A DNA stretch of 64,000 bases, from positions 62,001-126,000 of the forward strand of contig JBJXGV010000009.1 in the NCBI GenBank assembly GCA_046160485.1, in the 5' to 3' direction. Origin of the DNA: JBJXGV01 sp046160485. Its GTDB lineage: Bacteria > Orphanbacterota > Orphanbacteria > JBJXGV01. A model generated the notes under the pieces. It was not told the DNA's origin, searched no databases, and was given only the letters and a program-made list of their open reading frames with translations. Shown here piece by piece: positions 53,519-61,020 of this stretch. Made by a program: the position numbers and the translations under genes. Every line of letters starts with the position of its first letter. The stretch's first letter is position 1.

Positions 53519-53542
53519 GCGATCGGTGAGGTCGTGGAGTTG

Positions 53543-53776
53543 ATGAAAGGTTCATTTCTCCGAATCGGGGGTCCGGTGACCACAATTCTGGTCGCAGCGG
53601 AACCCGTGCAGAATCAAGCGGATAGGCCCTATCCAGGACGCCGAATCGAGCGCAATCGCGGCCGGATCCCGCCTGTTCGACCCAGCGAGGGCGGGCGCGC
53701 CGCGAGGGCAATGACGACGTGTGTGCAACGACTTACGTGGCCGACGCCGCCGGCTGGGAGCCGAAGTGCAGCCTAG
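53543..53776 (+). CDS. doubtful small ORF
   Basis: 77 codons from ATG 53543 (GTG 53534 also possible), overlapping the next gene by 11 bases. The sequence is Arg/Pro-rich after a hydrophobic start (GPVTTILVAAEPV) and has no known match. Without it, the DNA between 53519 and 53765 is empty. Confidence 0.25.
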   Translation: MKGSFLRIGGPVTTILVAAEPVQNQADRPYPGRRIERNRGRIPPVRPSEGGRAARAMTTCVQRLTWPTPPAGSRSAA

Positions 53777-54557
53777 AATCGCCCGATTTCGTCCCTCGCT
53801 GGCCGTCCCGGCGATCGACGACATCGGGGAAGTGCCTGCAGAACGCCAGGAAACGCGGCAGGAGGGCAGTGTGGAAGGCTATTCAGATGTCCAGTTCTTG
53901 ATGCCCGACACGTCCGCGGGGACCAAGGAACGCCCCTTCCCGCCGGGACTTCCCGTCGCCGGAGCGCGGCGGCCCCACGGCGTCGTGCACGGATTTCACG
54001 CAAAGAGCGCGGTATCGCTCGCGAATCCAATGGGTTGCGACACTTGCGTGCTCGCCGCGATCAAGAAGAAGAATCCGAGGCATCCACTGGCCTGCCGAGA
54101 AGCCCGTAAGCATAGCCGGTGCAGCATCTTAGAGCGTCACCAGTCGAACTGGGTCGCCGGACTCGTTGACGAGATCCGCACGGCAACCGGTGGCGAGCCG
54201 ACGGCGCTGCAGCGTGGCGCGGTCGAACAGATTGTTCGCCTGCGGAGTCGGCTCTTCGCGTTGGAAACGTACTTGGCCGCCGCCGGCGTCGTCGACGTTC
54301 GTACCGGCGAGCCGCGCGCGATCGTCGATCGGATGACGAGCCTGGAGAACGCGCTCGGGCGTGCGACGGGCGAACTGCGTTCCTCAATCGCTGATGCGCG
54401 TGCTGCGAAGCGTGGCGGAGCCCCGTCGTTGACCGAGTACTTGGCCGCGCTCGCGACGAGAAATGCGGCGCCGCTCGCCGTTGAGGACGCGACGAGTAAA
54501 GAGATCGAGCGTAAAGAAATCTTGTCAGAGGAGGATAGCGATGGCAGCGACGAGTAG
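53766..54557 (+). CDS. zinc-finger-like protein upstream of terminase
   Basis: About 263 residues, not recognised. The centre has GCDTCVLAAIKKK then RHPLACREARKHSRC, a C-x-x-C plus later Cys/His set that may bind zinc. The C-terminal half is helical (LRSRLFALETYLAAAG, MTSLENALGRATGELRSSIADARAAK) and ends acidic. GTG 53766 has GGGAG upstream; GTG 53871 is a later alternative. It overlaps the terminase gene by 17 bases. Position fits a small terminase subunit or DNA-packaging partner, but this is inference only. Confidence 0.6.
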   Translation: MQPRIARFRPSLAVPAIDDIGEVPAERQETRQEGSVEGYSDVQFLMPDTSAGTKERPFPPGLPVAGARRPHGVVHGFHAKSAVSLANPMGCDTCVLAAIKKKNPRHPLACREARKHSRCSILERHQSNWVAGLVDEIRTATGGEPTALQRGAVEQIVRLRSRLFALETYLAAAGVVDVRTGEPRAIVDRMTSLENALGRATGELRSSIADARAAKRGGAPSLTEYLAALATRNAAPLAVEDATSKEIERKEILSEEDSDGSDE

Positions 54558-56136
54558 GGACGCACCGGCAATCAACATCGTGCAAGCCGTACGCGATCCG
54601 AGTCTGATCGGAGACGAGTTGAGCGTTGTGCAGGAAGCACTCTTGAGGTCGATCTACGGGCTCGACATTCCCGAGGAGCAGGTCGCGATCGTGGAGAAAT
54701 GCACGGGCCGAGCGCCTCTCGTTGGTGTCGAGTATCGCGAGATCGCCGTCGTCGCCGGACGGCGCTCGGGCAAGAGCGACAAGATCGCGTCGAACATTTG
54801 CCTCTACGAAGCGCTCATCCGGCAACACCGTCTCTCACCGGGCGAGAACGGAACGGTGCTGCTCCTCGCGCGCGATCAAAGGCAAGCACGCGTCGTGCGC
54901 GGCTACATCGAAGCGAAGCTGACGCGCTCGCCGATCCTGAGCCAGTTCATCGAGGCCATGCGCGGCGACGAGATCGTGCTGACGAACGGTATCGTGATCG
55001 CGATCTATCCAGCGTCGTTTCGATCGATCCGCGGCTTGAGCGTGATCACCGCGGTGCTCGACGAAGTCGCGTTCTGGCCCGTCGATGAGAACTACGCGAG
55101 CCCCGACGCCGAGGTGTTGAAGGCGCTGCGGCCGGCGACGGCGACTCACGAGCGCGCGAAGATTGTGTTGGTGAGTTCGCCGTACTCGCGCGACGGAGTT
55201 CTGTGGCAGATGTTCGTGAACCGCGACAACGATCCCGACACGCTCGTCTGGCACAGCGAATCGCTCGCGATGAACCCGACGATCTCCGAGAAGTTCTTGG
55301 AGAAGGAACGCGCGCGGGACTTCGACGCGTATCGTCGCGAGTACTTGGCCGAGTTCACGGACGCCGTCAGCGCGTTCCTGCCATCGGACGCGATCCAAGC
55401 CTGCACGGTGCGCGGTCGGCTCTCCGTGCCGCACAGCACGGTCCACGCGTACACGTGCTCGATCGACGCCGCGTTCAAGGGCGATCGATTCACGCTCGCG
55501 GTCGCGCACCTCGATCGCGACTCTGGCAAGGTCGTGATCGACCGCCTCGAATCGTGGCTCGGCTCGCGTGAGGCGCCGCTCTCGCTTGCGCAGGTACTGC
55601 CGAGCATCAAGGCGATCGCGACGCAGTACGGGTTCAGCCGCATCGCCGCCGATCAGTTCGCGATCGAGCCGCTGCGACACGCGTTCGCGCAGATCTCGCT
55701 CACGCTTGAAGAGCAGACATTCAGCGCGCCGTTCAAGGCGGACCTGTACGGCAATCTTCGCACGCTGCTGACCGACAGGCGCATAGAGCTGCTCGATCAT
55801 CCGCAGTCGCTCAAGGAACTCCGATCGTTGGAGGTCGAACTCTTGCCGGGCGGTCAGAGCCGCATCGGGCATGCGCGTCGCGCCGGCGCATCGGACGACT
55901 TCGCCGACGTGATCGCGTTGGCAGCGATGGACGCGATGCGCGGCAACGGGACGCGCGCGTTCGATCCCGAGAGCGCAGTCATCGCGGGCCCGCCGTCGAT
56001 CTGGATGCAAGCCTTCCCGTCGCTGCCGGGCGAGCGCGGCGGCCGCACGAGCGACGATTGGGAAGCGCCGCCGGGCTTCGACGTTGTCGGGCGGATGAAC
56101 GATCGCGGAGGATTCGATCGGGTCGGTGGGTGGTAG
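54541..56136 (+). CDS. terL: phage terminase large subunit
   Basis: 531 residues. ATPase: Walker A AGRRSGKS (72-79), an adenine/coupling region with RDQRQARVVRGYIEAK, Walker B AVLDEVAF (LDE 173-175) and the SSPYSRDG motif after it. Nuclease: RNase H-like fold with acidic residues in SIDAAFKGD (D309), AADQF (about 362) and SDDFADV (about 455). This is the DNA-packaging motor of tailed phages. ATG 54541 has GAGGAGG upstream. No portal, protease, capsid or tail gene follows; four bases later lies the serpin gene on the other strand. Confidence 0.92.
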   Translation: MAATSRDAPAINIVQAVRDPSLIGDELSVVQEALLRSIYGLDIPEEQVAIVEKCTGRAPLVGVEYREIAVVAGRRSGKSDKIASNICLYEALIRQHRLSPGENGTVLLLARDQRQARVVRGYIEAKLTRSPILSQFIEAMRGDEIVLTNGIVIAIYPASFRSIRGLSVITAVLDEVAFWPVDENYASPDAEVLKALRPATATHERAKIVLVSSPYSRDGVLWQMFVNRDNDPDTLVWHSESLAMNPTISEKFLEKERARDFDAYRREYLAEFTDAVSAFLPSDAIQACTVRGRLSVPHSTVHAYTCSIDAAFKGDRFTLAVAHLDRDSGKVVIDRLESWLGSREAPLSLAQVLPSIKAIATQYGFSRIAADQFAIEPLRHAFAQISLTLEEQTFSAPFKADLYGNLRTLLTDRRIELLDHPQSLKELRSLEVELLPGGQSRIGHARRAGASDDFADVIALAAMDAMRGNGTRAFDPESAVIAGPPSIWMQAFPSLPGERGGRTSDDWEAPPGFDVVGRMNDRGGFDRVGGW

Positions 56137-56139
56137 CGA

Positions 56140-57378
56140 TCAGGCTCCCGACCTCGACGGATCGGTGACGCGGCCGAGGAACAGAATGCTGCTGGTTCGC
56201 TGATCGCGAATCATGAACACGAACGGATGGTCGGCGATGAAGCGCGGAGAGCGTGGAGCCATGCCGATGCTCCGAGTCGCGACGACAGCCGTAGCGGCAG
56301 CGGCTTCGGTGCCCTTCTCACTCACATCGACGAATGCCTTGTGGACCACGAGGCTGATGAAGAGGTCCCGTTTCCCGTTCATGTTCGAGAAGTCCGCTCG
56401 CATTGGGTCGAACGCTGCATCCATTCCGAGCGCGGCGAGATGGTCGTTCAGCAAGTAGGTCGTCGTCATCCGGAATCGCGGCAGCGAGACCCGCACTTTC
56501 GTCCGCTTCAACTTGGCGAAGCACGAATCGAGCTGCGCAGCCGATAGCCGCTGCTCCAAGCCTGGCAAGCCTTCGGTTGAGTCCGGCAGGAGCACGATCA
56601 TCACGAGGTCGGTGTTCGAGTACGGAAGTTCGAGTAGCGCGAAGTCATCGACCTTCGCGTACCGAAGACTGTCCTCTTTGTTCATCATCGAAGCATCGAC
56701 GGTCACGGAATCGCCCAACTTGAACGGAGCGACTCGTGTATCCGTGCTGTCGAACTCTGCCTGCCAGGTTCCGTGGAAGTAGATCGCGTTTGTCAGCACC
56801 AGCCTGGTCAGCTTGTCGATCGCCCCACGCGGGACGAGATCCACGATCTTCCTATTCGTTCGCTCCTCGACCCACGAGTTAATCTTTGTCCGCGATCCTT
56901 CCGGGTCTGCAACGAAGTTGAGCTCCTCTAGCTCGGCCCCGTAGTGGCGACGCGTCACTTCGCGAAACGGCTTCTTGAAGTCCTCGCCCGTTTGTCCCCA
57001 GAGCCGATTGGCGATGCGGAGCTGATCGCCTGACTGGTTGTCACCGGTATCGAGCCCCCGAATCAAAGCCTCGTACGCGGCGTGGGGCGGTGGAGCGGTA
57101 GCGGAGAAGTGCATCACGCGCGCCATCTGCTCGGCCGTCGTTCCAGCGGCACCCGCGTAGGTCATCGCGAGCGCCGTCGAGATGCTGAACGGTGAGAGGA
57201 ACATGTTGCCGGGCGTGCTGCGAAGTTCTTGGAAGAGATCGACGGCGAACATGTTGGACGCAGTGGCGACCAAGCGCGTCTCTGGGGAGATCTCCTCCGG
57301 GCGGGACCGATCACAGCCAGAGACCAAGGCGAACGACCCCGCGATCAGCCAGTGAACCAGCGCGCGCTTCGTTGCCAT
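56140..57378 (-). CDS. serpin-type protease inhibitor, lipoprotein
   Basis: 412 residues. A lipoprotein signal ends in ALVSGC. The serpin fold is full length (NMFLSPFSISTALAMTYAGA, LRIANRLWGQ, ILTNAIYFHG-type TNAIYFHGTW, MMNKEDSLRYAK, FVDVSEKGTEAAAATA, FIADHPFVFMIRD and FLGRVTDP). The hinge EKGTEAAAATAVV is of the inhibitory kind. The reactive loop after it reads ATRSIGM, so the scissile bond probably follows the Arg or Ser there and would suit a trypsin-like target. ATG 57378 sits behind GGGAGG; an ATG two codons earlier overlaps that site. It is a single gene between the terminase and the tyrosine recombinase. Confidence 0.93.
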   Translation of the reverse strand: MATKRALVHWLIAGSFALVSGCDRSRPEEISPETRLVATASNMFAVDLFQELRSTPGNMFLSPFSISTALAMTYAGAAGTTAEQMARVMHFSATAPPPHAAYEALIRGLDTGDNQSGDQLRIANRLWGQTGEDFKKPFREVTRRHYGAELEELNFVADPEGSRTKINSWVEERTNRKIVDLVPRGAIDKLTRLVLTNAIYFHGTWQAEFDSTDTRVAPFKLGDSVTVDASMMNKEDSLRYAKVDDFALLELPYSNTDLVMIVLLPDSTEGLPGLEQRLSAAQLDSCFAKLKRTKVRVSLPRFRMTTTYLLNDHLAALGMDAAFDPMRADFSNMNGKRDLFISLVVHKAFVDVSEKGTEAAAATAVVATRSIGMAPRSPRFIADHPFVFMIRDQRTSSILFLGRVTDPSRSGA

Positions 57379-57502
57379 CGTCATCCTCCCACTTGAATCA
57401 CGTCGGAGACGGTCCCGTTTCGCAGATAGCTTACTGCCCTGAGCCCGGGCTTGCACTTTCTCCGAATCGAAGCGTTCATGTCCTGACCCGGAAGGAGGGT
57501 TC

Positions 57503-58390
57503 ATGATGAACGCGATTCCGAGAGTCTCACCCCCCGATCTGCTGCCCGCTGTCCCCGTCTTCATTCGCCGGTTGCACGCGCCGAGCACGAAGCAGGCGTA
57601 CGAACGCGAACTCGCTCGATGGTTCGCCTGGCTCGCCGACAACGCCCCGCTCGACAACGAGATCCTCCCGCGTTACGTCGAGTGGCTGCGTGCGCGCAAT
57701 CTCTCCGCCACGACGATCAGTTGGCGAGCCGTCGTCGTGATGCAGTTTCTCAAGGACGCGCATCGGCAGGGAGTGATCGACCGCGACGTGACCGAGGGGT
57801 ATCGACCGCCGAAGGGAACGCGAGGATTCGCGCCGCGCGTGTTGTCATCCGGCGAACTCAAGCGGCTGCTGCGTACCCCCGATCGCCGATCGTGGAGGGG
57901 CCGTCGCGATCTCGCGATCCTCACGCTCCTTGGCATCGCGGGACTTCGCATCGGTGAGGTCGCGTGCCTGCGAATCTGCGACGTCGATCTGCAGTCCGAC
58001 CGCGTCGTGCTCAAGATCCGTGGGAAGGGGAATCGCATTCGGTCGATCGCGCTCGCGGGTAGAAACGCCTCGCCGATCCGATCCTGGGCGAAGGTGCGAG
58101 GCGTGGGGCAGTCCGACGTGGCATTCTTCATCTCGAAGCGTGTCGAGGATGGGGAGCCACGCGGGATGACGATCGCGTCGATCGATTACGTCGTGAGGCG
58201 ATACGGCCGCGTCGCTGGAATCGATCGGCTTCACGCCCATCTGCTTCGCCACTGCGCGGCGTCGAATGCCCTTGCGGGCGGGATGAACTTGGTCGCCGTT
58301 AGAGATCTGCTCGGGCACTCGTCGATCGTGACGACGTCCCGCTATCTCCACTCGACCTCCGGCATGGCGGGCGTGGTCGTCGCGGGGTAG
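57503..58390 (+). CDS. tyrosine recombinase / phage-type integrase
   Basis: 295 residues, the size of XerC/D-like enzymes. An N-terminal SAM-like core-binding domain (TKQAYERELARWFAWL) is followed by a catalytic domain with Arg in GIAGLRIGEV, Lys in IRGKGNR, H-x-x-R in HAHLLRH, the second His in LLGHSSIVTT and the nucleophile Tyr in SRYLHS. All catalytic residues are present. ATG 57503 follows GGAGGG. It is not next to a tRNA and no chromosome-dimer partner is visible, so it is more likely an element integrase than housekeeping XerC/D. Confidence 0.93.
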   Translation: MMNAIPRVSPPDLLPAVPVFIRRLHAPSTKQAYERELARWFAWLADNAPLDNEILPRYVEWLRARNLSATTISWRAVVVMQFLKDAHRQGVIDRDVTEGYRPPKGTRGFAPRVLSSGELKRLLRTPDRRSWRGRRDLAILTLLGIAGLRIGEVACLRICDVDLQSDRVVLKIRGKGNRIRSIALAGRNASPIRSWAKVRGVGQSDVAFFISKRVEDGEPRGMTIASIDYVVRRYGRVAGIDRLHAHLLRHCAASNALAGGMNLVAVRDLLGHSSIVTTSRYLHSTSGMAGVVVAG

Positions 58391-58501
58391 AATGGTTGAG
58401 GTGGCCGACCGGTCGTCCGCCGCTCGCCCCGGAGCCGCTGCACGCCCCAGCACGTGCAATCGACTGCTACTCAGGCCCGTTGCCGCTTAGGAGCACACAT
58501 C

Positions 58502-59197
58502 ATGCGATCGTCACCACTCGGGCTGCCACTCGCAACGTTACTCGCGCTCTTCGCCGCCGCACCCGCGTACTCGACGGAGTATCTGCCGCTCGCTACTGGC
58601 AATCAGTGGAGCTACGCCAGCATCGAAGGATCGAGCGAGGTTCAAACCGTCGTCGGGACGGCTCCCGTCTGGGGCGTTTCGACGTCCGTGATCGACCACA
58701 CCGAAAGCACGTTCAACGAAGGTTTGGAGAACTACTGGACGACTGGAAGCGACGGCGATGTCTTCTTGTGGGGCTTCAATCGAACGCTCGATGGATTCGG
58801 ATGGTTGTACGACCCTCCGATTCTGTACGTGGACGCGCCCCTCTTTGTCGGCAAGACCTGGTCGTCGGAAGTGGATGTCTATGAGCTGCCGGATACGACC
58901 TATTTTGCCACGTTCAATCTGCTCTTCACGGTACACGAAGACGTTCTGCTGTCGGTGCCTGCTGGCGCGTTTCAATCGTACGGCATCGGTTACGACGCCG
59001 GCGGCGGAGCCAGCATGTCGATACTCGGCACGCTGGGGCGCGCGCTGCGGGGCACAGGACCGAGCGTTTGGTTCAGCGACGGCACGGGCGAGGTGCAGTA
59101 TTCCTCCGCAAGCGAACTGTTCCGCCTCGTCAGCGTGAACGTTCCCAACAGCACGAGCGCCACGTCGTGGGGCGCGATCAAGGGTTTGTACAGGTAG
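58502..59197 (+). CDS. unknown secreted protein
   Basis: 231 residues. A signal peptide (about 1-24, ending PAYS) precedes EYLPLATGNQWSYASIEG, a start shared by a loose group of exported bacterial proteins. It then has beta-rich sequence with HTESTFNEGLENYWTTGSD and a FQSYGIGYDAGGG block. The function is unknown. ATG 58502 has AGGAG at slightly long spacing; the upstream frame to 58454 is less likely. Confidence 0.65.
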   Translation: MRSSPLGLPLATLLALFAAAPAYSTEYLPLATGNQWSYASIEGSSEVQTVVGTAPVWGVSTSVIDHTESTFNEGLENYWTTGSDGDVFLWGFNRTLDGFGWLYDPPILYVDAPLFVGKTWSSEVDVYELPDTTYFATFNLLFTVHEDVLLSVPAGAFQSYGIGYDAGGGASMSILGTLGRALRGTGPSVWFSDGTGEVQYSSASELFRLVSVNVPNSTSATSWGAIKGLYR

Positions 59198-59211
59198 CGC
59201 GGCGCCCCCGC

Positions 59212-59538
59212 CTACCCGACCAGCCGCACGATCTCCTCGCGAACGATCTGGGCGACGAGCGGCCGCAGAGTCTCGCCGAACGAGCCGGTGGAACGCGCGG
59301 GTGATGGCTTCGCAGCGACGCGCTTGGCCGCGGGCCTCGCGGCCGGCCTCGCACTCTTCGCCTTACTCCGATTCTTCTTCCACCCGTAGATCGTCCAGAA
59401 GGATATTCCATACTTCTTCGCCGCGGCCTTCGCCGTGAGGTTGTTCGCCTTCATGTCGGCGAGGATCTTCGCGCGGTCGGCCTTCGTGGTCTGCTTGGGG
59501 GCCGGCTTCGCGGGCTTCTGTGCCTTCTTCTTCGCCAT
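59212..59538 (-). CDS. small HTH protein with Lys/Ala-rich histone-like segments
   Basis: 108 residues. A basic N-terminus (MAKKKAQKPAKPAPK) is followed by a helix-turn-helix (RAKILADMKANNLTAKAAA, KKYGISFWTIYGWKKN), a second Lys/Ala/Pro-rich stretch (KSARPAARPAAKRVAA) and a C-terminal helix with VAQIVREEIVRL. The mix suggests a DNA-binding architectural protein. ATG 59538 has AGGAG upstream. Convergent with the secreted protein gene. Confidence 0.75.
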   Translation of the reverse strand: MAKKKAQKPAKPAPKQTTKADRAKILADMKANNLTAKAAAKKYGISFWTIYGWKKNRSKAKSARPAARPAAKRVAAKPSPARSTGSFGETLRPLVAQIVREEIVRLVG

Positions 59539-60057
59539 GCTGTCTCTCCTATGTGGTCGGTTCATCAGCGCGTAAACGAAATCGCAATCGGGGGATAGTA
59601 GCCGGGCCGCGATCCCGTCGCAATGGCTTCTCCTCCACCCGGACCAATCGGTCGAGGAGAACGACGAGGTGCCGAGGAGTAGGCGGGGCGGGAGTGAGGA
59701 AAGGTCGAGCGAGAGCATGATGATGGGGGAGCGTAGCACGGTCGGCGACCTCGTGACTGTGCGGATCAGCGAACTGGCAGTGCCACGTCCGCGCCCGCGA
59801 ATCAAGTGGCCAGCGTTCTGCCGGGATATCCGAAGTGCTTCGGCCGTTCCGAGCGAAATCGCGACGAGAACGTACAAGACAGCGATCGGACCCACAAGGC
59901 ATGTGGCAGAATGGATTGGGGCTAGGTCATCCCCGTCCCATCGGGTTGCAGCGGAATGAGATCGCCGTTATCACGCTTCAGCGGCGTTGGACGTGCTCAC
60001 GTGGCCGAGTCTCCGAGCAAGAGCGGAGCAGTTTTGCCGCGCGGACGGAAGTTTTGG
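59539..60057. other. 519-base intergenic stretch
   Basis: Only GC-bias-type frames are open here, none with a ribosome site. I recognise no RNA gene or repeat. Confidence 0.4.
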
Positions 60058-60086
60058 TTGACAGCCGCCGCATCGCCGACCATGCT
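60058..60086 (+). promoter_or_regulatory. sigma70-type promoter
   Basis: TTGACA (60058-60063), a 17-base spacer and CATGCT (60081-60086). The start would be near 60093, giving a leader of about 37 bases before GTG 60130 with its GGAGGGG site. Confidence 0.45.
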
Positions 60087-60129
60087 CCAGTATCTGCCAC
60101 TGGGAGCGTAACCGTGGAGGGGATTGGAA

Positions 60130-61020
60130 GTGATCGAGTCGCGATCCCGCAGTGGATTGAGGGTGATCTTCAGAGTAATTGCCGCGCTCATTCCGATGTG
60201 TCCAAGCGAGTTCTCGCACGCTGATGGTACGTCACCTCCGCGGTTCCCGCACGCCGTCGCTCTTGACGCCAACGAATCGTTCTTCCTCTATGGCCGACAG
60301 CTTGTGGACGAGCTGGTCTTCTCGTTTGCGCAAGGCGTCATCAGTGTCAACGGAGTCCCGATTGACGGTGCGCCGGAACCACTTCCTGATTCGTTGCTGC
60401 AGATACGCGCGGAGAAGCTCCGCGCGTTGTATGCAGGCAACGCGCTATTTGATTCGTGCTCCAACTCAGGACGCGCGCCGCGCGACTGTGCCGAGCTGTT
60501 TGAAGTAAGGTTCTCGGAAATGACCGCGGAGATGGGTCGCACATGGCGTGCACTTCGGGATGACTACTTTGCGCGCGGCGACAGTCTCTCGATTGACACC
60601 AGCCTTGTGATTTGGGATCTAATCTCGGATTCGACGCTGACAATGCTAGATTCAATGCTGGTGGGTAATCTTGATGCTGCGCGTCGCGCAACGTCCGTTG
60701 CGCCCTCCGGCGTCGTCGTGTTCACGACTCTTGGGGGAAGGCTCTTGCCGACGGGAGCGGAATTGGCACGAGAGCGGGGCGATTCGCAACCAGCAGCCCT
60801 CACGGAGGACTCCGCGTTCGCGATTGTACGACGGTACGTCAAGGTTTTCGATTATCCAGGCCCCTCGCTTGTGGTGGTTACGCGAGCTGGCGGCCGAATT
60901 GTTACCGGCGAGCGTGCGACACGGCTCAAAACCGAAATCGAACTGATCAAGGCAGACCCTCGATATCGCCCGTCCATTCTCAGTGAGGCCCAGGCGCGAG
61001 AGTTCCGGAATGCAGACTAA
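60130..61020 (+). CDS. unknown exported protein paired with the clan-CD-like protein
   Basis: 296 residues, not recognised. A basic start and hydrophobic segment (LRVIFRVIAALIPMC) look like a signal peptide. The rest is soluble, with paired Cys (DSCSNSGRAPRDC), helical parts and a C-terminal VFDYPGPSLVVVTRAGGRIVTG. GTG 60130 is chosen for its spacing to GGAGGGG; TTG 60124 is too close. Its last 11 bases overlap the next gene, so the two are probably co-translated. Confidence 0.65.
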   Translation: MIESRSRSGLRVIFRVIAALIPMCPSEFSHADGTSPPRFPHAVALDANESFFLYGRQLVDELVFSFAQGVISVNGVPIDGAPEPLPDSLLQIRAEKLRALYAGNALFDSCSNSGRAPRDCAELFEVRFSEMTAEMGRTWRALRDDYFARGDSLSIDTSLVIWDLISDSTLTMLDSMLVGNLDAARRATSVAPSGVVVFTTLGGRLLPTGAELARERGDSQPAALTEDSAFAIVRRYVKVFDYPGPSLVVVTRAGGRIVTGERATRLKTEIELIKADPRYRPSILSEAQAREFRNAD

